Source: Lachnospiraceae bacterium (GTDB lineage Bacteria > Bacillota > Clostridia > Lachnospirales > Lachnospiraceae). Taken from it: a stretch of 64,000 bases of DNA. Made by a program: the position numbers and the translations under genes. Location of the stretch: positions 17,024 through 81,023 of the forward strand of contig JAILHT010000088.1 of NCBI GenBank assembly GCA_024695665.1, read 5' to 3'. Positions 1-8,704 of the stretch are shown here, one piece after another. A model generated the notes under the pieces. The model was given only the letters and a program-made list of their open reading frames with translations. It searched no databases and was not told the DNA's origin. Every line of letters begins with the position of its first letter. Position 1 is the stretch's first letter.

Positions 1-284
1 AAAAAATATGCAGTGAGGCAAAATGCGGCCTTTTGATTCAGGATATTATCGTAAATCCTTGTGCGTATCTAAAAGGTTTGAACGCGGGGATTGAGGCATT
101 GCATCCTGCTATATATCACTACGGGCAGGATCCTCTGTACATAAAGAAGGCAAAGGAAGCAGGTCTTTGCACTCACATATGGACCGTAAACGAGAGGGAA
201 CATATGGAGATGCTCTGCAGAGAAGGCGTCGAAGCAATCATAACGAATTATCCGGATATCGCGGTGGAGGTAGTCGGAAAATAA
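1..284 (+). CDS. Glycerophosphodiester phosphodiesterase, C-terminal fragment (partial)
   Basis: The reading frame is open from base 3 at the left edge, so the true start lies outside the window and only about the last 94 residues are seen. The segment reads AKCGLLIQD, then a stretch with HPAIYHYG, then CTHIWTVNE and EAIITNYPD. This matches the last strands of the GDPD TIM barrel, where the W-T-V-N segment and the final TNYPD/TDYPD are typical. Family role: hydrolysis of glycerophosphodiesters to glycerol 3-phosphate and an alcohol. The catalytic His and metal ligands lie upstream and cannot be checked. The next gene begins 57 bases downstream, so co-transcription is possible. Confidence 0.8.
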   Translation, partial: KICSEAKCGLLIQDIIVNPCAYLKGLNAGIEALHPAIYHYGQDPLYIKKAKEAGLCTHIWTVNEREHMEMLCREGVEAIITNYPDIAVEVVGK

Positions 285-341
285 AGGCTGTTTTAAGCTC
301 TTTTAAAGAGAGAAGATAATAAAAATTTGGGGGTTTTATCA

Positions 342-1649
342 ATGAACGAAAAGAGGGGGCTTTTTGCAGCCTTAAACAGGACAAAGGTGTTTCGCAATCT
401 GAGTGAGAAGGAGTTTTCTTGGGTGTTGTATGATGTCGGAAACTCCGCGTTCACAATGCTTGCCTGTTCGCTCTTACCAATATGGTTTAAGAGCCTTGCT
501 ATAGGAAGCAATCCGGGACAGATAAGCTCGGACAAGGCGACAGCTTATTATTCTCTTGCTGTTGCTATCGTGACAGCGGTAGTTGCCATTATAGGACCTT
601 TTGTCGGAGCGATTTCGGATTATAAGGACATGAAAAAAATCTGTTTTACAACAACGGTTGCAGCAGGAACGATAGGTTGTGTGCTAAACGGATTCGCCCC
701 GAACTGGGTGCTTTTTATTCTTATATTTGTTATAACAAAGATTCTGTACAGCACCTCGCAGGTTGTATATGATTCCATGCTTAGTGACGTCACCGAAAAC
801 GAGAGGATGGATATGGTTTCATCACACGGGTTTGCGTGGGGATATATCGGTTCGTGCATCCCTTTTATCGTCGCACTCATTTTTTACATACTGGGACCTG
901 ATATGCTTGGGATGATAGGTCTCAGAGCCACCATGATAGTGGGATTCGGAGTTACTGCGGTATGGTGGTTTGTCGTGACTGTACCGCTTATAAGAAATTA
1001 TAAACAGATACATTATGTCGAGAGAGGAAGCCATGTGGCGGGAAGACTTTTTTCTCAGATAGTAGGAACCTGCAAGCATATCGTGACAAAGGACAAGAAG
1101 GTAGCACTCTTTCTCCTTGCATTTTTCCTCTATATCGACGGTGTCGGAACAATCATAGACAACTGCATCAACATAGGAACTGACCTTAATCTTGATGCGG
1201 TAGGTCAGGTTGTGACGCTCCTTTTGACACAGGTTGTCGCTTTTATGGGATCGCTTGTTTTTTCAAGGCTTTCAAAGAAGTATGAGACAGTAAAACTGAT
1301 TTTGGTCTGTATTGTCGGATATTTTTTCGTGTGCCTTTATGCGCTCACCTTGAAGAGCCTTGTAGGCTTTGCGATATTGGCATTCGGAGTCGGTTGTTTC
1401 CAGGGATCGATTCAGTCGCTCTCCAGATCGTATTTTGCAAAAATCATTCCGCCGGAGCATTCAGGAGAATATTTTGGAATATATGACATTTTCTCAAAGG
1501 GATCGTCATTTTTGGGGTCTGCCGTAATAGCTACGGTAAAACTCTACGGCGGAACGATAAATGTAGCGGTTGCTTTTATGGCAGTATTCTTTGCACTTGG
1601 TTTTGTATTCTTAAAAGTAGCTGATAAAACAGCCTCCGCGATTGACTAA
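342..1649 (+). CDS. MFS transporter, UMF1/Atg22-like family
   Basis: A 435-aa polytopic membrane protein with about 12 hydrophobic segments. The N-terminal block, SEKEFSWVLYDVGNSAFTML, is characteristic of the UMF1 (Atg22-like) branch of the major facilitator superfamily. The substrate is not predictable; fungal Atg22 exports amino acids from vacuoles, and the bacterial members are largely uncharacterised. I chose the ATG at 342, with GGGGG about 8 bases upstream. An in-frame TTG at 327 would add five residues but has no good ribosome binding site. Neighbours are the GDPD fragment upstream and trpS 51 bases downstream. Confidence 0.8.
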   Translation: MNEKRGLFAALNRTKVFRNLSEKEFSWVLYDVGNSAFTMLACSLLPIWFKSLAIGSNPGQISSDKATAYYSLAVAIVTAVVAIIGPFVGAISDYKDMKKICFTTTVAAGTIGCVLNGFAPNWVLFILIFVITKILYSTSQVVYDSMLSDVTENERMDMVSSHGFAWGYIGSCIPFIVALIFYILGPDMLGMIGLRATMIVGFGVTAVWWFVVTVPLIRNYKQIHYVERGSHVAGRLFSQIVGTCKHIVTKDKKVALFLLAFFLYIDGVGTIIDNCINIGTDLNLDAVGQVVTLLLTQVVAFMGSLVFSRLSKKYETVKLILVCIVGYFFVCLYALTLKSLVGFAILAFGVGCFQGSIQSLSRSYFAKIIPPEHSGEYFGIYDIFSKGSSFLGSAVIATVKLYGGTINVAVAFMAVFFALGFVFLKVADKTASAID

Positions 1650-1700
1650 ATTTAAACATTGTTCTATATTTTTAGTTATACGTGCAAAGGAGATAAAAAA

Positions 1701-2696
1701 GTGGAAAACGAAAAGAAAAAAAGAATACTAAGCGGAATTCAGCCAACGGGTATTTTTACACTCGGTAATTATATAGGTGCAATAAGAAACTGGGAGAAAA
1801 TGCAGGAAGAGTTTGAGTGCGCATATTTTATAGCGGATTTACATTCACTCACTGTACGTCAGGAACCTGCAAAGCTCAGAAAACAGGTACTTGAAGCTTA
1901 TGCTCTTCTTCTTGCATGCGGTATAGATCCTAAAAAGAGTCTCGTGTTTATACAGAGTCATGTTCATGCTCACACCGAGCTGTCATGGATTCTCTCAGGA
2001 TTGACTCAGTTTGGAGAACTTTCGAGAATGACACAGTTTAAAGATAAGTCGGCAAAACATGCGGACAACGTAAATGCCGGACTTTTCACATATCCTGTAC
2101 TTATGGCAGCGGATATCCTTTTGTACCAGGCAGATTTCGTGCCGGTAGGCGCTGACCAGAAGCAGCATCTCGAGTTTACAAGAGATCTTGCGGAGAGATT
2201 CAACAGCAGATACAGCCCGACATTCACCGTTCCGGATGCTTACATATCAGAGAGCGGAGCAAGGGTTATGTCGCTTCAGGATCCTACCAAGAAAATGTCA
2301 AAATCTGATGAAAATCCAAATGGTTTTGTATCAATTCTTGATACTCCTGATGTCATTATGAGCAAGTTTAAGAGAGCCGTAACCGATTCGGATACAGAAG
2401 TTGTTTATAAAGAAGGAAAAGACGGCATAAACAACCTCATGTCTATCTATTCTATCCTCGCAGGAAAGACAATAGAGGAGACAGAGGCAGAATTTGCCGG
2501 AAAAGGATACGGAGACTTCAAGATGGCCGTAGGTGAAGTCGTTGTCGAGTCTTTGAGACCTATCAGAGAGGAGTTCGACAGACTCAAAGGCGAGAAGGCA
2601 TATCTTGAGGAAATGTACACGGAAGGTGCAAAGATAGCAACATCTATCTCAAACCGCACTCTTTCAAAGGTTAAGAGAAAGGTTGGTTTGATCTGA
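1701..2696 (+). CDS. trpS: Tryptophanyl-tRNA synthetase
   Basis: A 331-aa class I aminoacyl-tRNA synthetase that charges tRNA-Trp. The HIGH-type ATP site appears as PTGIFTLGNYIG at residues 15-26 and the KMSKS loop as KKMSKSDEN near residues 196-204; both are intact, and the length is normal for the bacterial enzyme. The start is assigned to GTG at 1701 because AAAGGAG at 1686-1692 is ideally placed. An upstream in-frame TTG (1659) would add 14 unconserved residues. No T-box leader (tRNA-responsive element) is visible in the short upstream gap. Confidence 0.95.
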   Translation: MENEKKKRILSGIQPTGIFTLGNYIGAIRNWEKMQEEFECAYFIADLHSLTVRQEPAKLRKQVLEAYALLLACGIDPKKSLVFIQSHVHAHTELSWILSGLTQFGELSRMTQFKDKSAKHADNVNAGLFTYPVLMAADILLYQADFVPVGADQKQHLEFTRDLAERFNSRYSPTFTVPDAYISESGARVMSLQDPTKKMSKSDENPNGFVSILDTPDVIMSKFKRAVTDSDTEVVYKEGKDGINNLMSIYSILAGKTIEETEAEFAGKGYGDFKMAVGEVVVESLRPIREEFDRLKGEKAYLEEMYTEGAKIATSISNRTLSKVKRKVGLI

Positions 2697-2726
2697 TCTT
2701 TACGGGGACTATGATCGGAGGATGTT

Positions 2727-3644
2727 ATGCTTATAGTTACTACAATGTGTAAGATATTTCTGGCTATGGTAGTCGGATTCTATTGCAGACGCGTGGGCAT
2801 ATTTAAAGAAGGAGGAGTGGAATCCATTTCCTCCTTTTTAATTAGGGTTGCTGCGCCGATGTATATTGTCTATTCAATGTCAACTGCGGACAGAAGCGAC
2901 ATGGGCACTGTGCTCACACTGTTTGTCACAGGAGTGTGCATATATGTGGGAATGATAATCGTATCTAGAATCATTTTTACAATATGGAAGGTTCCTGACA
3001 ATACAAGCTGTGTCTACCAGTTGATGCTCGTTTTTTCAAACTGCGCTCTGATGGGATATCCTGTAGCACAGGCATTCCTTGGCGACGAGGCGGTTTTCTA
3101 TCTCGCGATATTAAATCTTCCGTACAATATTTTATTCTATTCATACGGAATCTATATGCTTGCAAAAAGCAGCGGCAAAAAGACAAAACTCGATTTAAAG
3201 ACAATCTTCAGCGCACCGTCGCTCGTATGTATGGGTGCGCTTGTGCTGTATTTTACCGGAATAAAACTGCCGGAGTTCGTGAACGAGAGCCTCGGTTTTG
3301 TAGGAAGTTCAATGTCGTCCCTATCCATGGTCTGCATAGGAGGAACAATGGCGAACTATTCGGTGAGAGAGACTTTAAAACAGCGTTCGCTGTACGGTGT
3401 TGCCGTGATGAGGCTCTTTCTCATACCTTTGATAGTATATCTTGTCTTAAGCAATGTGCTTGACGACATGTACATAGTACATCTGTCTACTCTCAGCGTA
3501 GCTATGCCGACAGGTGCAATGATTGCAATGGGAGCCATAGAGTACGGTGGAAATGAGGAGGCTGCCTCAAGCGGAGTCGCACTTACCACCATGCTTTCAA
3601 TCGTCACGATACCGATTGTTGCGCTGGCTATGGGAATAGCCTAA
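2727..3644 (+). CDS. AEC-family (auxin efflux carrier-type) permease
   Basis: A 305-aa membrane protein with about 10 hydrophobic segments in two five-helix halves, typical of bacterial AEC carriers. Segments such as FSNCALMGYPVAQAFLG and the C-terminal half with MPTGAMIAMGAIEYGG match the family, in which polar NxxxxGxP-type breaks lie in membrane helices. Known relatives move organic acids (malate, malonate) or similar small molecules; the substrate here is unknown. The ATG at 2727 has CGGAGG about 7 bases upstream. The guanine deaminase gene follows after 24 bases, so the two may be co-transcribed and the permease might handle a purine-related compound, but that is only context. Confidence 0.75.
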   Translation: MLIVTTMCKIFLAMVVGFYCRRVGIFKEGGVESISSFLIRVAAPMYIVYSMSTADRSDMGTVLTLFVTGVCIYVGMIIVSRIIFTIWKVPDNTSCVYQLMLVFSNCALMGYPVAQAFLGDEAVFYLAILNLPYNILFYSYGIYMLAKSSGKKTKLDLKTIFSAPSLVCMGALVLYFTGIKLPEFVNESLGFVGSSMSSLSMVCIGGTMANYSVRETLKQRSLYGVAVMRLFLIPLIVYLVLSNVLDDMYIVHLSTLSVAMPTGAMIAMGAIEYGGNEEAASSGVALTTMLSIVTIPIVALAMGIA

Positions 3645-3668
3645 AAAGAAATAAAGGAGTGTTCCGGT

Positions 3669-4919
3669 ATGCATTTTTACCACGGAGATATAGTTTTTTC
3701 CAAGAACAAAAAAGAACTTGAAATACATGAAAACAGTTACCTTGCCGTCGAAAGCGGCAAGGTTTTTGGAATATATGAAAGTATTCCAAAACAGTATGAG
3801 GGAGCACCGGTTACAGATCACGGAAGAGCCCTCATAATCCCGCCGTTCTCGGACCTTCATGTCCACGGCGGACAGTATGCCGAGAGGGGAACCGGCATGG
3901 ATCTCATTCTCTCTGATTGGCTTTCCACATACACATTTCCGGAGGAGGCAAAATTTTCGGATGCGGAGTATGCGGACAGAATATACAAGGCATTTGTGGA
4001 TGACATGATAAAGAACGGAACTTTTCATGCAAGCTTCTATACCACGATACATGGCGATACGGCAGGGCATCTCATAAAGTTTATGGAAGATGCAAAAATG
4101 CATGGGTTTGTCGGAAAGGTGAACATGGATATGAACTCGCCGGATTATCTTACCGAGGACACTGAAGAGTCACTCAAGGAGACGGAAGCTTTTCTCGAAA
4201 AACATATAGGGGGAGAGAGGGTAAAACCTATTCTTACACCAAGATTTGCGCCGACCTGCAGCAGAGAGCTTTTGTACGGATTGGGTAGACTTGCGAAGAA
4301 ATATTCGGTCGGAATGCAGACGCATCTTGTTGAATCCATATGGGAGAAGGCGGAAGCTGTAAGGCTTTTTGACGACTGCAGTTGTGATGCGGAGATATAC
4401 GAGAAGGCAGGGCTTTTGGACAATGGGCCATCTATTCTGGGACATTTTATTTTCCCGGGGGAAGATGATATAAGAATCGCAAAGAAGTACAATGCGATCA
4501 CAGTGCATTGCCCTGATGCGACAAACAATATAATCGCGGGAATTATGCCTGCAAAGATGCTTTCTGACAGGGATATAAAAATAACCTTGGGCTCTGATGT
4601 CGGGGCGGGACACGGAGTGGCTGTCTACAAACAGGTGGCAAGAGCCGTGCAGCTCTCAAAACTGAAAGCGTTCTACGAGCCTGAGAACAATGGAACGCTC
4701 ACCTTCGCAGAGGCTTTTTATATGGCAACAAAGGAGGGCGGAGAGGTATTCGGAAACCTCGGATCCTTTGAAAAAGGAAAAGATTTTGAGGCTATTGTAA
4801 TAGACGGCGTTGAAGATGAGGGACTTCCTCTATCACCGGCGAACAGGTTGGAGAGGTTCTGTTATTGCGGAGACGACAGAAATATCATCGCTAGATATAT
4901 AGCTATGGATCATTTTTAA
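3669..4919 (+). CDS. guaD: Guanine deaminase (amidohydrolase superfamily)
   Basis: A 416-aa cytosolic amidohydrolase predicted to convert guanine to xanthine and ammonia. Metal and substrate motifs are visible: DLHVHGG (HxH, about residues 57-63), QTHLVE (about 217-222), GHFIF, and SDVGAGHG with the metal-binding Asp (about 305). The segment GTGMDLILSDWLSTYTFPEE is typical of guanine deaminases. Other amidohydrolases (chlorohydrolase-like, cytosine deaminase) are less likely because of this segment. AAAGGAGTG precedes the ATG. It would feed purine salvage or nitrogen release. Confidence 0.8.
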   Translation: MHFYHGDIVFSKNKKELEIHENSYLAVESGKVFGIYESIPKQYEGAPVTDHGRALIIPPFSDLHVHGGQYAERGTGMDLILSDWLSTYTFPEEAKFSDAEYADRIYKAFVDDMIKNGTFHASFYTTIHGDTAGHLIKFMEDAKMHGFVGKVNMDMNSPDYLTEDTEESLKETEAFLEKHIGGERVKPILTPRFAPTCSRELLYGLGRLAKKYSVGMQTHLVESIWEKAEAVRLFDDCSCDAEIYEKAGLLDNGPSILGHFIFPGEDDIRIAKKYNAITVHCPDATNNIIAGIMPAKMLSDRDIKITLGSDVGAGHGVAVYKQVARAVQLSKLKAFYEPENNGTLTFAEAFYMATKEGGEVFGNLGSFEKGKDFEAIVIDGVEDEGLPLSPANRLERFCYCGDDRNIIARYIAMDHF

Positions 4920-5076
4920 TAGTTTTATATAGTAGAATGCGTCAAATGCTAGTAAAAAAGTAACAGGTGTGATAAAATGCAAATACCACAAAGCAATTTA
5001 TATTAATGCATATAATATCAATTCATATATTATAAATGCATAAAGCAAAGACATATCATAATAAGGAGGGGAGATT
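4920..5076. other. AT-rich intergenic region with a dyad
   Basis: No gene is seen here. An AT-rich inverted repeat spans 5006-5041: both outer arms are ATGCAT, and the inner arms (ATAATAT/ATATTAT) pair with a two-base bulge. It lies about 35 bases upstream of the 96-aa ORF and may be a promoter/operator or a hairpin at the start of its mRNA. Confidence 0.4.
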
Positions 5077-5367
5077 ATGAGGTGTAGAAGAGTACCGCTT
5101 GAAGCAGAAGTTATAAAATACAAAGAGGGCTGCAACATCGAAGATGGTTTTACACTCTGGGCCGATGTAATTACAACAGAGGGATATATAGTTACCGACC
5201 ACCTTGTGAAGATCAAGAGGGAAGACGGCGCGATTGTATGTCCTTATATTTCTCACCACAGAGGTCTTACTTATATAAATGAGGATGACTACATTATAAT
5301 AGACAACGACGGGACGAAACATGTATGTGGAGAGGACAAGATTTTTCATAGATATGAGAAAATATAA
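5077..5367 (+). CDS. Hypothetical protein, 96 aa
   Basis: Not recognised. The ORF starts at an ATG with a very strong ribosome binding site (AAGGAGGGGAG), so it is probably translated. The product is soluble, acidic to neutral and rich in Asp, Tyr and Ile, and looks beta-stranded (for example EDDYIIIDNDGTKHVCGEDK). It has two Cys in the N-terminal third and one near the end, with no clear metal-binding pattern, no signal peptide and no membrane segment. It stands alone between guaD and a terminator, suggesting a monocistronic gene. Confidence 0.6.
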   Translation: MRCRRVPLEAEVIKYKEGCNIEDGFTLWADVITTEGYIVTDHLVKIKREDGAIVCPYISHHRGLTYINEDDYIIIDNDGTKHVCGEDKIFHRYEKI

Positions 5368-5458
5368 AAACACGCAAAAACGACCATAAATTCATTTGGT
5401 ATACAAGTGTGGAAAAACTGTACAGATGTATTTTTTTAGATACAAAATGTTGTAAAAA

Positions 5459-5501
5459 GGGCGGTTATTGAGAATGATATAACAATAACCACCCTTTTTT
5501 T
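5459..5501 (+). terminator. Intrinsic terminator after the 96-aa ORF
   Basis: The arms GGGCGGTTATTG (5459-5470) and CAATAACCACCC (5483-5494) pair over 12 positions with one mismatch around an 11-12 base loop, followed by seven T. It separates the orphan gene from the pflB promoter. Confidence 0.85.
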
Positions 5502-5543
5502 GTATATAGAAATGTATTGATAAAAAAACATAATTTCAAACGA

Positions 5544-5572
5544 TTGACAAAAAATTAACGACATAGTATTCT
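5544..5572 (+). promoter_or_regulatory. pflB promoter with overlapping Rex-like site
   Basis: TTGACA (5544-5549) and TATTCT (5567-5572) are spaced by 17 bases, a good sigma-A promoter. The -35 box is also the left arm of TTGACAAAAAATTAACGA (5544-5561). That matches the Rex repressor consensus TTGTTAA-N4-TTAACAA at 11 of 14 defined positions. Confidence 0.7.
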
Positions 5573-5629
5573 ATGAGCCGGGTAAGACAATGGGCTATAA
5601 TTTCACACATATAATGAGGAGGACTAATA

Positions 5630-7882
5630 ATGGTCAATTATGAACAGTGGGACGGATTTGAAGGACGTCTCTGGAAAGAAGAAATCAACGTTCGTGAATT
5701 TATTCAGAAGAACTACACAGAGTATGACGGAGATGAGTCATTCTTAGCACCTGCTACCGAGGCAACAGACAAGCTTTGGGGAGCACTTCAGAAACTTCAG
5801 AAAGCAGAACGTGAAAAAGGCGGAGTACTTGATATGGATACAGATATCGTATCGACCATCACATCACATGCTCCGGGATATATAGATGAATCACTTAAAG
5901 GACTTGAGAAGGTAGTCGGACTTCAGACTGACAAGCCTCTTAAGAGAGCATTCATGCCGTTCGGTGGAATCCAGATGGCTGAGAAATCTCTCACAGAGTA
6001 TGGATATACTCCAAACCCTGAGCTCCACAAGATTTTTACACAGTATCACAAGACACACAACCAGGCAGTATTCGATGTATACACTCCTGAGATGCGTGCG
6101 TGCAGAAAGAACAAGATCATAACAGGTCTTCCTGATACATACGGAAGAGGACGTATCGTCGGCGATTATCGTCGTATCGCACTCTACGGAATCGATCATC
6201 TCATCGAGTGCAAAGAGGCTGACAAGGCTGTCTGCGGTTCAGGATCCATGAAGGGTGAGGTTATCCGTCAGAGAGAAGAGCTTCAGATGCAGATCAACGC
6301 TCTTAAGGATATGAAAGAGATGGCAAATATGTACGGATTTGATATTTCAAAGCCGGCTAAGGACGCAAGGGAAGCTGTTCAGTGGACATACTTCGGATAT
6401 CTTGCAGCTATCAAGACACAGAACGGTGCAGCAATGTCTATCGGACGTGTATGTACATTCCTCGACATATATATCGAGAGAGATTTGAAGAAGGGCATCC
6501 TCACAGAGACAGAGGCACAGGAGCTTATCGACCACATGGTTCTCAAGTTCAGAATGGTTAAGTTCGCACGTCCTGAGAGCTACAACCAGCTTTTCTCAGG
6601 AGATCCTGTATGGGCAACCATCGATCTCGCAGGTATGGGAGTTGACGGACGTTCAATGATCACAAAGACTGATTACCGTGTACTTCACACACTTGAGAAT
6701 ATGGGACCTTCACCGGAGCCGAACATCACAGTTCTTTACTCTTCAAAGCTTCCGGATGCGTTCAAGAAATATGCAGCTTACATTTCAATAACAACATCTT
6801 CTATCCAGTATGAGAACGATGATGTTATGAAGCCAATCTGGGGCGATGATTATGCTATCTGCTGTTGTGTATCAGCTACACAGACAGGTAAGGAGATGCA
6901 GTTCTTCGGAGCAAGAGCAAACCTTGCAAAATGTCTTCTCTACGCAATCAACGGTGGTATCGACGAGAAGAACAAAGTTCAGGTTGGACCTAAATATCAG
7001 CCGATTACTTCTGAGTACTTAAACTACGATGAAGTTATGGACAAATATGACGCAATGCTTGACTGGCTTGCAGATGTATATGTAAATACATTGAACCTCA
7101 TCCAGTACATGCATGACAAATATTACTATGAGTCAGCTCAGATGGCTCTCATCGATACAAATGTACGTCGTACATTCGCAACAGGTATTGCAGGATTCTC
7201 ACATGTTATCGATTCACTTTCTGCAATCAAGTATGCAAACGTAAAGGTTATCCGTGATGAGAACGGACTTGCTGTTGATTATGAGACAACAGGTGATTTC
7301 CCAAGATACGGAAACGATGATGACAGAGCAGATGAGATCGGTGTATGGCTTCTCCGTACATTCATGGGCAAGCTCAACAAGCACCACACATACCGTCGTT
7401 CAGAGGCTACAACATCTATCCTTACAATTACATCAAATGTAGTTTACGGAAAAGCAACAGGTTCTCTTCCGGACGGAAGAAAGGCCGGAGAGCCACTTTC
7501 ACCTGGAGCAAGCCCATCATACGGCGCAGAGCAGAACGGACTTCTTGCATCTCTCAACTCAGTTGCAAAGATTCCTTACGAGTGGGCGCTTGACGGTATT
7601 TCAAATACACAGACAATCAACCCTTCAGCACTCGGACATGATATAGACGAGCAGAAGGACAACCTCGTTCAGGCTATGGACGGATACTTCGATCAGGGAG
7701 CACATCACCTCAACGTGAACGTTTTCGGTATCGAAAAACTTAAGGACGCTATGGAGCATCCTGAGAAAGAGGAATATGCAAACTTCACTATCCGTGTTTC
7801 AGGATATGCAGTTAAGTTCATCAACCTCACACGTGAGCAGCAGCTCGATGTAATCGCACGTACCTGTCACGCAAGCATGTAA
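5630..7882 (+). CDS. pflB: Formate acetyltransferase (pyruvate formate-lyase)
   Basis: A 750-aa glycyl radical enzyme, the usual length for PFL, converting pyruvate and CoA to acetyl-CoA and formate. The Gly radical loop RVSGYAV is near residue 725 close to the C-terminus, and the catalytic Cys pair lies in YAICCCVSA at about residues 408-416. The N-terminal [20 protein letters not shown] block is typical of true PFL rather than a glycerol or diol dehydratase relative. AGGAGG (5617-5622) sets the ATG at 5630. The activase pflA follows after 29 bases. Codon use is biased towards what appear to be preferred codons, consistent with a highly expressed fermentation enzyme. Confidence 0.97.
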   Translation: MVNYEQWDGFEGRLWKEEINVREFIQKNYTEYDGDESFLAPATEATDKLWGALQKLQKAEREKGGVLDMDTDIVSTITSHAPGYIDESLKGLEKVVGLQTDKPLKRAFMPFGGIQMAEKSLTEYGYTPNPELHKIFTQYHKTHNQAVFDVYTPEMRACRKNKIITGLPDTYGRGRIVGDYRRIALYGIDHLIECKEADKAVCGSGSMKGEVIRQREELQMQINALKDMKEMANMYGFDISKPAKDAREAVQWTYFGYLAAIKTQNGAAMSIGRVCTFLDIYIERDLKKGILTETEAQELIDHMVLKFRMVKFARPESYNQLFSGDPVWATIDLAGMGVDGRSMITKTDYRVLHTLENMGPSPEPNITVLYSSKLPDAFKKYAAYISITTSSIQYENDDVMKPIWGDDYAICCCVSATQTGKEMQFFGARANLAKCLLYAINGGIDEKNKVQVGPKYQPITSEYLNYDEVMDKYDAMLDWLADVYVNTLNLIQYMHDKYYYESAQMALIDTNVRRTFATGIAGFSHVIDSLSAIKYANVKVIRDENGLAVDYETTGDFPRYGNDDDRADEIGVWLLRTFMGKLNKHHTYRRSEATTSILTITSNVVYGKATGSLPDGRKAGEPLSPGASPSYGAEQNGLLASLNSVAKIPYEWALDGISNTQTINPSALGHDIDEQKDNLVQAMDGYFDQGAHHLNVNVFGIEKLKDAMEHPEKEEYANFTIRVSGYAVKFINLTREQQLDVIARTCHASM

Positions 7883-7911
7883 TGCGGGAGATATAAAGAG
7901 AAATAAGCAAT

Positions 7912-8643
7912 ATGAGCAATAAAGGATACATACATTCCTTCGAATCATTTGCACTTGTTGACGGCCCGGGAGTAAGATATTGTATCTTTCTCCAGGGCTG
8001 TAATATGAGATGCAGGTATTGTCACAATCCTGACACCTGGAAGACAGGTTGCGGTGAAGAGTGGGAAGCACAGAAACTTTTTGACAAGGTATACAGATAT
8101 AAGACCTACTGGAAAAACAACGGCGGAATCACGGTCAGCGGAGGAGAAGCTCTTCTGCAGATGGATTTTGTGACGGAGTTTTTTGAGATAGCAAAGAGCA
8201 AGGGGGTAAACACCTGCCTTGACACGAGCGGGAATCCTTTTGAGATGACGCCTGAATACCTTGAAAAATTCGACAGACTGATGAAAGTCACCGACTTGTT
8301 CATGCTCGATTTGAAAGAGATGGATGATGAGAAACACAAGGATCTTACAGGATGCTCAAACAAGAATATTCTTGAGATGGCGAAATATCTGTCGGACAAC
8401 AATAAAGATATGTGGATCAGACGTGTTCTGGTTCCGGGGCTTACCGACGATGAGAAAGATCTGAAAGACACCGCAGATTTTATAAAGACACTGAACAGTG
8501 TAAAGAAAGTGGAGATCCTTCCGTACCATACGCTCGGTGTACAGAAATGGAAAGATCTTGGAATAAAGTATTCGCTTGACGACTTCGATCCACCGACGGA
8601 TGAGGAAGTAAAGAAAGCAAAAGACATATTGGGAATTGACTAA
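7912..8643 (+). CDS. pflA: Pyruvate formate-lyase activating enzyme
   Basis: A 243-aa radical SAM enzyme that installs the glycyl radical on PflB. The [4Fe-4S]/SAM motif CNMRCRYC gives Cys30, Cys34 and Cys37, and the GGE-type SAM contact is in VSGGEALLQ. The DGPGVRYCIFLQGC opening is the standard PFL-activase signature. There is no extra ferredoxin insert, so it is a PFL-type rather than a dehydratase-type activase. It is co-transcribed with pflB and followed by a strong terminator. Confidence 0.95.
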   Translation: MSNKGYIHSFESFALVDGPGVRYCIFLQGCNMRCRYCHNPDTWKTGCGEEWEAQKLFDKVYRYKTYWKNNGGITVSGGEALLQMDFVTEFFEIAKSKGVNTCLDTSGNPFEMTPEYLEKFDRLMKVTDLFMLDLKEMDDEKHKDLTGCSNKNILEMAKYLSDNNKDMWIRRVLVPGLTDDEKDLKDTADFIKTLNSVKKVEILPYHTLGVQKWKDLGIKYSLDDFDPPTDEEVKKAKDILGID

Positions 8644-8684
8644 AAAAATATACCGTACCGAAGTTTCGGCACGGTATATTTTTA
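8642..8684. terminator. Bidirectional terminator between pflA and the chemoreceptor gene
   Basis: The arms 8647-8662 and 8665-8680 form a 16-position stem with one mismatch (ATATACCGT/ACGGTATAT, CCGAA/TTCGG), with A-tracts on the left and T-tracts on the right. It can therefore end transcription of both convergent genes. Confidence 0.85.
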
Positions 8685-8704
8685 TATATTGATCTGTAAT
8701 TTTA

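Noticed and set aside
3597..4103. A 168-aa minus-strand ORF over guaD
   Set aside because: It is antisense to the strongly supported guanine deaminase gene and has a Cys/Ile/Arg-rich composition typical of shadow frames.
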